64,000 nt of DNA from Rhodoferax bucti. Its GTDB lineage: Bacteria > Pseudomonadota > Gammaproteobacteria > Burkholderiales > Burkholderiaceae_C. The notes beneath the pieces are model-generated. The model saw only the letters and a program-made list of their open reading frames with translations, made no database searches and was not told the origin of the DNA. The stretch covers positions 1,240,001 through 1,304,000 of the forward strand of contig NZ_VAHD01000001.1 of NCBI RefSeq assembly GCF_005876985.1, given 5' to 3'. A program made the translations under genes and the position numbers. Positions 42,854 through 52,433 of this stretch are shown here, piece after piece (the first letter of the stretch is position 1; every line of letters starts with the position of its first letter).

Positions 42854-44839
42854 TTAACGGCCGAGTCCTTGGATCAGGGTGTCGAAAATGTTTTGTGCAA
42901 TCTGGATCATCTTGGCCGAGGCCTGGTAGGCCTGCTGGTACTGGATGAGCTTGGCTGCTTCTTCGTCGAGGTTGACGCCAGAAACAGCGGTGCGGTCTTT
43001 CTCCAGATTGGCCGCGATGGAGCTGGATACGGTGGCGGAGTAGCTCGCGCTCTGGGTGCGGATGCCGATTTGCGAAATCGCGCTGGCGTAGCCATCGGTC
43101 ATGACGGCGCCGTCAAACATGGGTTTGTCCCGCAGGTTCATCATGGACGTGGCGTTGCCGCCATTGAGTTTGAGGTCCAGTTTGTACGCCGGATCCTTGA
43201 TGTCCACAACGGTAAACGTATCGCCGGTTTTAGGTGTGCCACTTAATTTAAGGCTCCAATCAGCAGAGGTGATTGCCGTGTTTGGATTGAATGCAAAAGC
43301 AGTTGGCGGTAGGCCAGTATCGTCAGAACGGGTATAGGTCACTGCGCCTGTGGTGGCATTCACTGCGAAAGTTAGCGTGATCGCTGCATGTGGCGTTGCG
43401 CTCTGGTTGTTGCTCAGCGCGGTGAGAGATACCTGCTGCAAGCTGCCCTTGTTCGTGGTGCCCATGGCGCCGGCAATCGGGCTGGCGACCGCCAGCTGGC
43501 GTGGGGTGGAGAACACCCGGGCCACGTTACTCGCGGAGGTGGAGAACGGCTTTATCAGGAATCGGTCGCCCACGGCGGGTGTTTGGGGAGTGGCCAGCGT
43601 GGAGCTGGGCATGTCGAACCGAATGCCGTCCACCGTGGCCAGGGTGGTGGAGGGGAGGGTTTGGGTGAAATTGGTGACCTTGCCATCCGACAAGCGAGTG
43701 ATGGTGCCGGTCGTGGCCGAGTTGAAGTTCAGGGTGTAGTCCGACGCCGCCAGCTGGGTGGAGTCCGTGATCGTCATGGTGATTTGCACCAGTGGGTTGG
43801 AGTTGAGCTTGGCGGGGGCTTCAGGGGCACGGATGTTGGCGGTGGTGTTCAGGTTCACGGTCGTGAATAGGGGGCCTCCGGCATTGCCGTCCAAGTCCAG
43901 GCCGAGTGCGTGCTGGGTATTCATCTCGGTGGTGATGGCCATGGTCAGGCGGCCCAGCAGGTTGCGGCCCTCGGCCAGATCGGTGTTCTGGAAACGCAGC
44001 AGACCGGACACTTCGCCTCCGCCCAAGGCGTTTTCGTCCAGCAGGATTTGCTGTCCATCGCGGGTCATGGCCAGTTTGCTCTTGAGCGGGTCGCCAAAGT
44101 CATCGTTCACGATGGAGACGGGCGACACCGTGGTCCCCAGCACCAGCGGTTGGCTGCCAGCCAGAAAGATGCCGACGGTGCCGTCATCCGCAGGGATGGA
44201 GGTGGTTTGGACATACTGGTTGAGCTCGCGCACCAGTTGGTCGCGGCGGTCCAGCAGGTCGTTGGGTGGTTGGCCAGAGCCTTGGGCGCGGGCGATTTCC
44301 TGGTTTACGTCGGCGATGTTGTGGGCCAGGGTGTTGATGGCGTCTGCCTTCTGGCTCAACTCCTGTTGCACGCCGGTCATCAGGTCGTCCAGCGCTTGCG
44401 AGGCGGAGCGGAAGCGGCCTGCCGTTTCATCGACCCGGGTCAGGGCCACGGTGCGGGCAGTGAGGTCGGTAGGCGCGCTGGCCACATCCGAGAAGGCGTT
44501 CATCATGTCGCTCACTGCAGCGCCCAGGCCGGTGCTGCCGCCTGAGAAGATGTCCTGCAGCTGGTTGAGCTTGCTGGAGCGGGCGACATCCGCGTTCTGG
44601 GTGGCGCTGGCCAGCGTGGCCTGGCGGGTCAGAAAGCTGCTGAAGTTGCGCAGAATGGTTTTGACTTCCACGCCCTTGCCCACATAGCCACCGCCGCTGA
44701 ACTGGCCGGCCACGGTGTTGAGCACCACGCTCTGGCGCGAGTAGCCTGCGGTGTTGACGTTGGCAATGTTATTGCCCGTGGTTTGCAGGGCAATCTGATT
44801 GGCCTGCAGGGCGCGGGTGCCGATGTTGAGGATGCTCAT
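42854..44839 (-). CDS. flgK: Flagellar hook-associated protein 1
   Basis: 661 residues. Hook-filament junction protein. The N-terminal rod/hook signature (ALQANQIALQTTGNNIANVNTAGYSRQ) and the C-terminus (YQQAYQASAKMIQIAQNIFDTLI) are the helical ends that pack in the junction. The centre (about 380-600) is a variable, surface-exposed domain with a lower GC content than its neighbours. Transcribed with flgJ upstream (18 bases). Confidence 0.95.
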   Translation of the reverse strand: MSILNIGTRALQANQIALQTTGNNIANVNTAGYSRQSVVLNTVAGQFSGGGYVGKGVEVKTILRNFSSFLTRQATLASATQNADVARSSKLNQLQDIFSGGSTGLGAAVSDMMNAFSDVASAPTDLTARTVALTRVDETAGRFRSASQALDDLMTGVQQELSQKADAINTLAHNIADVNQEIARAQGSGQPPNDLLDRRDQLVRELNQYVQTTSIPADDGTVGIFLAGSQPLVLGTTVSPVSIVNDDFGDPLKSKLAMTRDGQQILLDENALGGGEVSGLLRFQNTDLAEGRNLLGRLTMAITTEMNTQHALGLDLDGNAGGPLFTTVNLNTTANIRAPEAPAKLNSNPLVQITMTITDSTQLAASDYTLNFNSATTGTITRLSDGKVTNFTQTLPSTTLATVDGIRFDMPSSTLATPQTPAVGDRFLIKPFSTSASNVARVFSTPRQLAVASPIAGAMGTTNKGSLQQVSLTALSNNQSATPHAAITLTFAVNATTGAVTYTRSDDTGLPPTAFAFNPNTAITSADWSLKLSGTPKTGDTFTVVDIKDPAYKLDLKLNGGNATSMMNLRDKPMFDGAVMTDGYASAISQIGIRTQSASYSATVSSSIAANLEKDRTAVSGVNLDEEAAKLIQYQQAYQASAKMIQIAQNIFDTLIQGLGR

Positions 44840-44857
44840 GGTCCGTCGCTCGTGCGG

Positions 44858-45826
44858 TTACACCTGCACCTGCGCACGGCGCAGTTGCAAGGTGGTGTTG
44901 ATGGCGCGGCTCAGTTTGGCGGCGTACTCGGGGTCGGTGGCGTAGCCCGCTTTTTGCAGGCCGCTGGCATAGGCGGTGACGGAGCCGGTCTGCGCCTTGG
45001 CTTTGGCGTAGCGGGGGCTGTCGGAAATCAGCCGCGCGTAGTCTTTGAAAGAGTCTTCAAACGAGTCGTAGGCGCGGAACTTGGCCACTTTCTTTTGCGC
45101 GACACCATTCACATACTCGGTCGTTGTGACTTCAGCAACCTTGCCGGTCCAGCTGGCGCCGGCCTTGATACCGAACAGGTTGAAGGAGTTTTCGCCGCCT
45201 TTGGTCTTGATTTCGCGTGCGCCCCAGCCGGTTTCGTGGCCGGCTTGGCCGAGCATGAAGCTGGCAGGAATGCCGGTAGCTTTTTCTATCTTGCTGGCAG
45301 TCTCCGAGTGTTTGGCTACAAACTCGGCCTGGGTGGCGGTCGGTGCCTTTTTGGTTTTGACGGGAGTGAGCGCCACGTCCGATGCCGTGACCTTGTCGGT
45401 GCTGCCGGTTTTGCTGCTCAGGGTGTCGGGTGACCGCACGGTCACCGGGGTGATGGAGTTGCCACTGGTGCCGGCGCTGCCAGGCATGTCTACCCCCATC
45501 TGGCGCCCGAGTTGCTGGGCAATCAGGTCGGAGAGGCCGCCGGGCTGACCCGACATGCTCACGGCGAACTGCTGGTCCAGCAAGTCGGTGCCCAGGTCGC
45601 TGCCGGGGTTGTCCAACATGCCGGATTTCATACTGCTGCTGGCCTCACGCATGCTTTTGATCAGCTCGCGCATGAACAGCGACTCAAACTGTTTGGCCGT
45701 CTCGCGGATGGTTTCCGGCGTGGCCTGCTCCGCGCTGGCTTTAAGGTTGCCCAGTGAGCGTGCGTCGGCAGCGAGGTCTTGCGCGCTGGGCGCAATGGAC
45801 ATTCCGTTGAGTGAACCGTAGCCCAT
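44858..45826 (-). CDS. flgJ: Flagellar rod-cap protein and peptidoglycan hydrolase
   Basis: 322 residues, the two-domain form. The N-terminal rod-cap part (about 25-100; QFESLFMRELIKSMREA) assembles the rod, and the C-terminal glucosaminidase part (about 165-315; IPASFMLGQAGHETGWGARE with the catalytic glutamate) opens the cell wall. The linker between is Ser/Thr-rich. One base separates it from flgI. Confidence 0.95.
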   Translation of the reverse strand: MGYGSLNGMSIAPSAQDLAADARSLGNLKASAEQATPETIRETAKQFESLFMRELIKSMREASSSMKSGMLDNPGSDLGTDLLDQQFAVSMSGQPGGLSDLIAQQLGRQMGVDMPGSAGTSGNSITPVTVRSPDTLSSKTGSTDKVTASDVALTPVKTKKAPTATQAEFVAKHSETASKIEKATGIPASFMLGQAGHETGWGAREIKTKGGENSFNLFGIKAGASWTGKVAEVTTTEYVNGVAQKKVAKFRAYDSFEDSFKDYARLISDSPRYAKAKAQTGSVTAYASGLQKAGYATDPEYAAKLSRAINTTLQLRRAQVQV

Positions 45827-45827
45827 G

Positions 45828-46973
45828 TCAGATCACCTCCAACTCCGCATTCAGCGCACCGGCGGATTTGATGGCCTGCAGGATGGCCAGCAGGTCTTGC
45901 GGGGTGGCACCGAGCGAATTCAGGGCCTTCACCACATCGGTGAGCTGGGCGGCTTGGGGCAGCTGAATCAGTTTGCCGGCGTCCTGCTTGATTTCGATAT
46001 TGGCTTTTTCACCGACCACCGTCTGGCCGTTGGACAGCGCATTGGGTTGGCTGATGACAGGGCTGGACGACACGCTCACCGACAGGTTGCCGTGTGCAAT
46101 CGCACAGGCGCCCAAGGTCACGGCTTGGTTCATCACGATGGAGCCGGTGCGGGAGTTGATGATGATCTTGGCCGCAGCGATGGAGTTGTCCACCGGCAGC
46201 TCTTCCATGTCGGCAATAAAGTTCACCCGGTCATTCGGGTTGGTGGGCGCCTTCACCTGCACAGTGCGGCCATCGAGTGCCTGGGCAACGCCGGGGCCGA
46301 ACTTGTTGTTGACAGCCTGCGCAACTTTACGGGCGGTTTGAAAGTCGGAGGCGTTCAGACTGAGGTTGATGGTAGGGCCGTCTTGCAGGCTGGTGGGCAC
46401 TGCGCGCTCTACCTGGGCGCCGTCGGGGATGCGGCCTGCGCTCAGGTGGTTGACCTGTACTTTGCTGCCACCGGCAGCAGCACCAGCGCCGGCCACGATC
46501 AGGTTGCCTTGCGCGAGCGCATACACCTCGCCATCTGCGCCCTTGAGGGGGGTGGCAATCAGGGTGCCGCCTTTGAGGGATTTGGCATTGCCAAGGGAAG
46601 AGACGTTGATGTCCAGCAACTGGCCGGGGCGTGCGAAGGCGGGGAGTTGCGCGGTCACCAGCACGGCGGCCACGTTTTTCATTTGCAACTGGGTGAGCGA
46701 TGCGGGCGTGAGCGTGAGGCCCAGCTGCTCCATGTAGTTTTTGAGGCCCTGGGTGGTGTAGGGCATCTGGGTGGTCTGGTCGCCGGTGCCATCCAGGCCG
46801 ATCACCAGGCCGAAGCCGGTCAGCTGGTTGCTGCGCACGCCTTCAATGGCGGCTACTTCCTTGATGCGGGTGGCACTGTGGGCCACAGGGAGCACGGCGA
46901 CGCAAAACGCCACGCACAAGCCGCCCAAGCGCCGCAGGCGGAAGGTGTTTGAGAGCTGGTTCCAGTGTGTCAT
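45828..46973 (-). CDS. flgI: Flagellar P-ring protein
   Basis: 381 residues, periplasmic ring protein. The signal peptide ends near LPVAHSAT; the mature protein starts ATRIKEVAAIEGVRSNQLTG, the conserved P-ring N-terminus. Further family stretches are GLDGTGDQT, AAVLVTAQLPAF and SLGATPQDLLAILQAIK at the end. The start codon sits directly against a structured inverted repeat (see the regulatory feature). Confidence 0.96.
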   Translation of the reverse strand: MTHWNQLSNTFRLRRLGGLCVAFCVAVLPVAHSATRIKEVAAIEGVRSNQLTGFGLVIGLDGTGDQTTQMPYTTQGLKNYMEQLGLTLTPASLTQLQMKNVAAVLVTAQLPAFARPGQLLDINVSSLGNAKSLKGGTLIATPLKGADGEVYALAQGNLIVAGAGAAAGGSKVQVNHLSAGRIPDGAQVERAVPTSLQDGPTINLSLNASDFQTARKVAQAVNNKFGPGVAQALDGRTVQVKAPTNPNDRVNFIADMEELPVDNSIAAAKIIINSRTGSIVMNQAVTLGACAIAHGNLSVSVSSSPVISQPNALSNGQTVVGEKANIEIKQDAGKLIQLPQAAQLTDVVKALNSLGATPQDLLAILQAIKSAGALNAELEVI

Positions 46974-47025
46974 GTGCCGAGTCGGTTAACGGGGCGATCC
47001 GACTGGATCTGTTACCCCTCGGCAC
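46974..47025 (-). promoter_or_regulatory. Structured leader over the flgI start
   Basis: On the minus strand GTGCCGAG (complement of 47018-47025) and CTCGGCAC (46974-46981) pair around a nested hairpin GATCC-AGTC-GGATC. The 3' arm abuts the flgI ATG, which would hide the ribosome-binding region. It lies in the 66-base gap between flgH and flgI, with no T-run, so it is not a simple terminator. Confidence 0.5.
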
Positions 47026-47039
47026 TATTCTGGATTTCT

Positions 47040-47729
47040 TTAGAAGGGCTGAAAACTCAAAAAGAACCGTGATAACCATCCAACTGTTTGCGCTTCGCCT
47101 TGGGCACCACGTCCCCGGGACTCAACCCGGACATTGGCGACTTGGTTGGAACTGATGACGCTGCCTGGCTGCAGCATGCGCGGATCGATGGTGCCAGAGA
47201 AGCGCAGCACGTCCACATTCTGGTTCACACCGATTTGTTTTTCACCGGTGACTACCAAGTGGCCATTGGGCAGGGTCTCGATCACGGTGGCGGTGATGGA
47301 GCCTGAGAACGTGTTGGCGCTCTCGGTGCCGCCTTTGCCCGAGAAGTTGTTGTTGGTGGCCGCGCCCACATTCAATTTGCCCAGACCGGCCAGGGTTTGG
47401 TCGGGCAGGGCGGTGATGGCGGAGTCCACCGACGTGTTGCGGTTGACGGTGGATGTCGATTTCTGGCTGGCGGTGACGTTCTCCACAATCTGGATGGTTA
47501 CCGCATCGCCCACCAGGCGGGCGCGCCGGTCTTCAAACGCGGGGCGGAATGCAGCAGTTTGGTAAATGCTGCCATTGGCAGGTTTGGACACCACTGAGGT
47601 GATGGGGGCAGCGGGCACGCGGGGCTCCACAAAGTCCACGGCCACTTTCTGCGGCATTTGCTGGCACGCGCTGGCCAACAGCGCCACGGCGACGGCCACA
47701 GCGAGGCGGTTGAAAACGGGGTGTGACAT
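47040..47729 (-). CDS. flgH: Flagellar L-ring lipoprotein
   Basis: 229 residues, outer-membrane ring lipoprotein. The lipobox is LLASAC near residue 22. Family stretches: GSIYQTAAFRPAFEDRRARLVGDAV, TVNRNTSVDS and GHLVVTGEKQIGVNQNVDVLRFSG. 9 bases after flgG. Confidence 0.95.
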   Translation of the reverse strand: MSHPVFNRLAVAVAVALLASACQQMPQKVAVDFVEPRVPAAPITSVVSKPANGSIYQTAAFRPAFEDRRARLVGDAVTIQIVENVTASQKSTSTVNRNTSVDSAITALPDQTLAGLGKLNVGAATNNNFSGKGGTESANTFSGSITATVIETLPNGHLVVTGEKQIGVNQNVDVLRFSGTIDPRMLQPGSVISSNQVANVRVESRGRGAQGEAQTVGWLSRFFLSFQPF

Positions 47730-47738
47730 GGCGGCTCC

Positions 47739-48521
47739 TTACAGCTGGCCGAGCTTTTGCAGCATCTGGTCAGAGGTTTGAATGGCTTTGGAGTTCATCT
47801 CATACGCGCGCTGGGTCTGGATCATGGTGACCAGCTCCTGCACGACGTTCACGTTGGAGGTTTCTACAAAGCCCTGCGCCAGGGTGCCCAGCCCATTGGC
47901 GCCGGCGGTGCCGGCATTGGGCTGGCCTGATGCGGTGGTTTCCGCATAAATGTTCTGGCCTTTAGGTTCTAGTCCTGCCGGATTGATGAAGCTTGCCAAG
48001 GTGATGGTGCCTATGGGCTGGGGAGCCACGTTACCGGGGACTTGTGCTGTTACGGCGCCATCTTGGGCAATGGCGATGCTGGTGGCATTGGCCGGAATGT
48101 TGATGCCGTTCAAGATGGGTAGGCCGTTGGATGTGACCATACGGCCGGCATTGTCGATCTGGAAAGCTCCATCACGGGTGTAGCCGGTGGTGCCGTCGGG
48201 CATGGTGACCTGGAAGAAGCCATTGCCTTGAATGGCCACGTCCAGATTGTTGCTGGACTGTTGCAAATTGCCTTGTGAAAAGGAGCGGCTGGTCGCCACC
48301 GTGCGCACCCCCAAGCCCAGTTGCAGGCCGGTGGGTAGGGTGGACTGCTCCGACGTGTTCGAGCCGACTTGGCGCAGGTTCTGGTACATCAGGTCTTCAA
48401 ACACCGCGTGCGATTTTTTGAAGCCATTGGTCGAGACGTTGGCCAAGTTGTTGGAGATCACGTCCAACTGCATTTGCTGGGCTTCCATGCCCGTTTTGGA
48501 GATCCAGAGCGAGTTAATCAT
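47739..48521 (-). CDS. flgG: Flagellar distal rod protein
   Basis: 260 residues, the typical length. N-terminus [20 protein letters not shown] with the rod motif [13 protein letters not shown]-terminus [20 protein letters not shown] and QMLQKLGQL. Distal rod protein. 5 bases after flgF. Confidence 0.96.
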   Translation of the reverse strand: MINSLWISKTGMEAQQMQLDVISNNLANVSTNGFKKSHAVFEDLMYQNLRQVGSNTSEQSTLPTGLQLGLGVRTVATSRSFSQGNLQQSSNNLDVAIQGNGFFQVTMPDGTTGYTRDGAFQIDNAGRMVTSNGLPILNGINIPANATSIAIAQDGAVTAQVPGNVAPQPIGTITLASFINPAGLEPKGQNIYAETTASGQPNAGTAGANGLGTLAQGFVETSNVNVVQELVTMIQTQRAYEMNSKAIQTSDQMLQKLGQL

Positions 48522-48526
48522 GGTGT

Positions 48527-49267
48527 TTATCCTTGCATGTTGAGGAGCTGACCGGCAGAGCGGTCATTGGATTCGGCAGTTTGCATGAGGCGGGTTTGTG
48601 CCTCAAACTGGCGTGCGGTCTGGATCATGCCGACCATGGCTTCAATCGCATTCACGTTGGAGCCTTCCAGCATGCCGGCCTGCACGCGAGCAGTATCTTC
48701 GTTGTTCAACGGATCGCCGGAGAGTGTGCGGAACTGGCCATCACGGCCACGCACCAGTGGGTCTTCGCCAGTGGGCACGACCAACTTGAGCCGCCCTATG
48801 GCGTTGGCGGGTTGGTTGCCGACTTTGGCGCTCACGGTGCCATCTGGCTGGATGGTCAAATCCGCTCCTGCCGGGGCTGTGATGGGCGAACCATCACTGG
48901 ACAAAATTTGCAGCCCGTTCCCGGTGGTCAGGGTGCCGTCGGTGGCTACTTCCACATGGCCATTGCGCGTGTAGGCCTCGGTGCCGTCCAGGCCTTGCAC
49001 TGCGAACCATGCGTCACCCTTGGCCATCACATCCAGGCTGCGATCGGTGCGCATGGCGGGGCCGGGGGTGTTCAGGTGGCCGGCCGTGGCTTCCAAAGCG
49101 AAGACGCGCGTTGTGGCCCCATCGCCCCGCAGCGGTACTGCGCGATAGGTGGCCAACTGGGCACGAAAGCCATTGGTCGAGACATTGGCCAGGTTGTTGG
49201 CCAGGACCGACTGGCGGCTTGCCGCCGCGTTGGCGCCGGTCATTGCGGTGTAGATCAGACGGTCCAT
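48527..49267 (-). CDS. flgF: Flagellar proximal rod protein
   Basis: 246 residues. [20 protein letters not shown] with the rod motif [14 protein letters not shown]-terminus [20 protein letters not shown]. Rod subunit between FlgC/FlgB and FlgG. 22 bases after flgE. Confidence 0.95.
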   Translation of the reverse strand: MDRLIYTAMTGANAAASRQSVLANNLANVSTNGFRAQLATYRAVPLRGDGATTRVFALEATAGHLNTPGPAMRTDRSLDVMAKGDAWFAVQGLDGTEAYTRNGHVEVATDGTLTTGNGLQILSSDGSPITAPAGADLTIQPDGTVSAKVGNQPANAIGRLKLVVPTGEDPLVRGRDGQFRTLSGDPLNNEDTARVQAGMLEGSNVNAIEAMVGMIQTARQFEAQTRLMQTAESNDRSAGQLLNMQG

Positions 49268-49289
49268 GGTTCAGCTCCAGTGGTTGGAA

Positions 49290-50687
49290 TTAACGCAGGT
49301 TGACCAGGGTCGACATGATCTGGTCTTGCGTTTTAATGGTTTGTGCGTTGGCTTGGTAGTTGCGCTGGGCGGTCATCATGTTGACCAACTCACCGGTGAG
49401 GTCGACGTTGGAGTCTTCCAGAGAGCCAGAGCGCACAGCGCCAAACTTTCCTTGCCCTGGACTGCCTAACACTGGTTGGCCGGAGGCATAGGACTCGATC
49501 CAGTTGCCGCCGCCAATTTGCGTCAAACCCTGCACGTTGCGGAAGTCTGCCAACAACAACTGGCCGCGCGCCTGCGTTTCTCCGTTGGAGTACTTGGTGG
49601 TGATGACACCGGTCTCATCAATGGTGATGCCGGTCAAGTCCCCTGCGGTGTAGCCGTTTTGTGTCAAATTTGACACTGCAAAAGCAGTTCCGTACTGCGT
49701 CGTCTTGCTGACGTCGAGTGTTGCAGTAAATGGACCAATGGCTGTATTAGACGACGTCAGCGTTAGGTTCTGTGTCGTTGACGGGGATGTCAATTTTCCA
49801 TTGACGTCGTAATTGAGTTGGAATAGTGCGCCTGTAGCTACAGTCGCTAAACGTGCTGCCGCGAATGCCCCAGTCCCTACTACTGCGAAAGTAGGTTTTT
49901 GATCTGCAGGTGCCGGATTGGCCGTGTTGTAGGCCACGTTGGCCTTGTGTGTTGCGTACGTTGCTGCGTTGGTATTTAGCGCGGTAGTTCCTGCAGTCAC
50001 AGTTGTCGCGTCAAAAACATCCCATGTATCTACAGTCACTGCTGGGTTGACGGTGGTGTCTGGTCCGCGTTTTACAAAATACAAATTGACGGGAACCTCA
50101 TTTCCTTGCGAATCAAATGCAGTCAGAGTTGTCCCGTAAGTTGATATGGGTGTGGGCGGTGAGGTTTGAATAGCTGGTTTCGTACGCGCGTCCAAATTGA
50201 ATTCTGCGGTAATCGCAGTTGTCGCCTTGGCGGGGATCGGCGCGTTAGTTGGAATCACCATATTCTGTGGAGTGATACTGGTGCGGTTTCCCAGCAGGTC
50301 CGTCGGGTAGCCCATGATGTTGGCGCCACCATTGGTGATCAAGTTGCCGGTGGCATCCAGCTTGAACTGACCATCACGTGTGTAGGCAGTTGAACCATCG
50401 GGCTGTGTGATCTGGAAAAAACCGCCGCCGTTGATAGCGACGTCCAGATTGTTGCCGGTGATGCTGATGTTGCCTTGCGTGAACTGCTGTGCAATCGTGC
50501 CCACCGCTACCCCGATGCCAGGGCCTGTGCTGCCACCAGCGGCACCCAGTTGAGATGCGACCAAGGCAGAAAATTCGGTGCGGGAGTACTTCATGCCCAC
50601 GGTGTTGGCGTTGGCGATGTTGTTGCCAATCACGTCCAGGCTTTTGCTGGCGCCGTTCAGGCCGGAGAGTCCTGTTTGAAAGCTCAT
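49290..50687 (-). CDS. flgE: Flagellar hook protein
   Basis: 465 residues. N-terminus MSFQTGLSGLNGASKSLDVIGNNIANANTVG and C-terminus VDLTGELVNMMTAQRNYQANAQTIKTQDQIM are the helical rod/hook ends. The middle (about 150-345) is the variable hook domain and visibly AT-richer. It contains a perfect 16-bp palindrome at 49661-49676 (GTGTCAAATTTGACAC). 27 bases after flgD, the hook cap gene. Confidence 0.95.
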   Translation of the reverse strand: MSFQTGLSGLNGASKSLDVIGNNIANANTVGMKYSRTEFSALVASQLGAAGGSTGPGIGVAVGTIAQQFTQGNISITGNNLDVAINGGGFFQITQPDGSTAYTRDGQFKLDATGNLITNGGANIMGYPTDLLGNRTSITPQNMVIPTNAPIPAKATTAITAEFNLDARTKPAIQTSPPTPISTYGTTLTAFDSQGNEVPVNLYFVKRGPDTTVNPAVTVDTWDVFDATTVTAGTTALNTNAATYATHKANVAYNTANPAPADQKPTFAVVGTGAFAAARLATVATGALFQLNYDVNGKLTSPSTTQNLTLTSSNTAIGPFTATLDVSKTTQYGTAFAVSNLTQNGYTAGDLTGITIDETGVITTKYSNGETQARGQLLLADFRNVQGLTQIGGGNWIESYASGQPVLGSPGQGKFGAVRSGSLEDSNVDLTGELVNMMTAQRNYQANAQTIKTQDQIMSTLVNLR

Positions 50688-50714
50688 GGTGGTGTCCTCT
50701 AAATAGGTACTGGG

Positions 50715-51368
50715 TCAGAGAATGGATTTCACGGCGCTGTAGGCCACAGCGCTGCGGCCTTTGAGCTGCAGAGACATGGCGCCGTTGTCGGTGCCCACTG
50801 CCGTTACCGTGTCTTTCGCCAGCGTGGTGGTACTCACGGTCTGGCCGGCTTGTGTGGCCTTGACGGTGATGTTGGCACTGGTCAGCCCCGGGTATTTGGA
50901 GGCATCCCACTCAAAGTTGCTCTGGCCTGCTGGTAACGCGCCCAGCTCCAGGGTATCTAGCACTTGCCCGCCCGGTGTTGTGATGTTGACGGTGACTTTG
51001 TCTGCCTTGTTCGTCAAATTGAGTGCACCTTTAGCGACACCGCCGTCGATGGACAGGGTGTTGGATTCCAGCATGACGCCGCGGCCGACCATGCTGGCCC
51101 CTTGCAGCACTTGCATGGAAGTGAACTGGCTGGCCATGCTTTGCATGGTGGCGTTCAACTCTTGGATGCCGGACACGGTGTTGATCTGCGCAATCTGGCT
51201 AGTCATTTGCGCGTTGTCCATCGGGTTCATCGGATCCTGGTTGTTAAGCTGTGCCACCAATAGCTTCATGAAGCGGTCGGTTTGCTCTTTGGCACTCACG
51301 GTACCCGTGGTGCTTGTGCTGGAACTGGTGCCGCTCAGTGCGGTGCTGCTGGTGATTGCGCTTGCCAT
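50715..51368 (-). CDS. flgD: Flagellar hook assembly protein (hook cap)
   Basis: 217 residues. The N-terminal region (DRFMKLLVAQLNNQDPMNPMD) is the classic FlgD signature; the C-terminal half folds as tandem beta domains (about 115-215; GQVLDTLELGALPAGQSNFEWD). It caps the growing hook. 17 bases after flgC. Confidence 0.95.
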   Translation of the reverse strand: MASAITSSTALSGTSSSTSTTGTVSAKEQTDRFMKLLVAQLNNQDPMNPMDNAQMTSQIAQINTVSGIQELNATMQSMASQFTSMQVLQGASMVGRGVMLESNTLSIDGGVAKGALNLTNKADKVTVNITTPGGQVLDTLELGALPAGQSNFEWDASKYPGLTSANITVKATQAGQTVSTTTLAKDTVTAVGTDNGAMSLQLKGRSAVAYSAVKSIL

Positions 51369-51385
51369 GGTGTGTACCCCTCAGG

Positions 51386-51790
51386 TTATTGGCCCATCTG
51401 CAGCGTTTTGAGCAGCAGGCTTTTGGCGGTGTTCATGACTTCGACGTTGTTTTGGTACGAACGCGAGGCGGAGATCATGTTCACCATTTCTTCCACCGGA
51501 TTCACGTTCGATTGGGTGACATACCCTTCCGCGTCTGCAGAAGGGTGCATGGGGTTGTGTACCTTGCGCAGTGGCTCGTTGCTCTCTTTGATGGAGCTCA
51601 CTTTGACGCCGGATGACGCCTCGGCGCCCATGGGCACCGTTTCAAACACCACTTGGCGGCTCTTGTAGCCCTGCCCGTCCGGGCCGGCCACTGCGTCGGC
51701 ATTCGCCAAATTGCTGGCGACGACGTTCAGACGCTGCGACTGGGCGCTGACGGCGCTGCCGCTCACGTTGAAGATGGAAAACATGGACAT
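51386..51790 (-). CDS. flgC: Flagellar proximal rod protein
   Basis: 134 residues. N-terminal rod motif (RLNVVASNLANADAV) and C-terminus (NPVEEMVNMISASRSYQNNVEVMNTAKSLLLKTLQ). Standard length. 28 bases after flgB. Confidence 0.95.
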   Translation of the reverse strand: MSMFSIFNVSGSAVSAQSQRLNVVASNLANADAVAGPDGQGYKSRQVVFETVPMGAEASSGVKVSSIKESNEPLRKVHNPMHPSADAEGYVTQSNVNPVEEMVNMISASRSYQNNVEVMNTAKSLLLKTLQMGQ

Positions 51791-51818
51791 GGGGTAGCTC
51801 CGTTCCTGCTAGTCGGGC

Positions 51819-52259
51819 TTATTGCCCTTGAATAGCACTCAGGATGGTGCGGGAAGAGCCGTTAATAAAGCGGAGAGTCGCTTCGTAACGCACCGAGTTG
51901 TCGACAAAGTTGGCGCGCTCCCGGTCCAGGTCCACGCTGTTGCCGTCCATGGCCGGTTGGGTTTGCACGGTGTAGCCCAGCTTGCTGCTGTCGCCGATGC
52001 TGGAGCCCTCAATCGGGCTCAGTGGAATGTGGCGGCTGTGGCTGGTTCCGTCCGACGGGGCCTCGTTGGAGGGGGATGCGAGTTTCATGGCTGGGCCGGA
52101 GGTGGCTTCCGCCATGGCTTTTTTGAAATCGAAGTCGCGGCCGGAGTAGCCGGGCGTGTCTGCGTTGGCAATGTTGCTGGCAATGACCCGCTGCCGTTCA
52201 GCGCGCAGCACCAATCCCTTCGATTGGAAGTCCAAAGCGTTGGTTAGATTGGAAAACAT
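51819..52259 (-). CDS. flgB: Flagellar proximal rod protein
   Basis: 146 residues from ATG 52259 (MFSNLTNALDFQSKGLVLRA). Rod motif ASNIANADTPGYSGRDFDF. It begins the flgBCDEFGHIJKL operon on the minus strand, divergent from flgA across 174 bases. The longer open frame to 52319 is rejected. Confidence 0.94.
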   Translation of the reverse strand: MFSNLTNALDFQSKGLVLRAERQRVIASNIANADTPGYSGRDFDFKKAMAEATSGPAMKLASPSNEAPSDGTSHSRHIPLSPIEGSSIGDSSKLGYTVQTQPAMDGNSVDLDRERANFVDNSVRYEATLRFINGSSRTILSAIQGQ

Positions 52260-52340
52260 GGGCACCTCGACGAATGTCTGTCGCGCTAAACGGAGGGCTT
52301 GGCTGGCGACGTGGGGCAATTATGGAAATTTCTTTAATTT

Positions 52341-52367
52341 TTTAGCTTTGGAATAAGGTGCCGAAAA
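52341..52367 (+). promoter_or_regulatory. Sigma-28-like promoter upstream of flgA
   Basis: TTTAGCTT, 11 bases, GCCGAAAA: the -10 part differs from consensus GCCGATAA at one base, the -35 part (consensus TAAAGTTT) at three, with correct 11-base spacing. It lies in the flgB-flgA gap, 66 bases before the flgA start. Confidence 0.5.
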
Positions 52368-52433
52368 CCTCGTATTTGTGGGGTTCCGCCGGGGTGGGCA
52401 TTCCTATAGTTGAAGCCTGCTAAGGAGCCTTCC

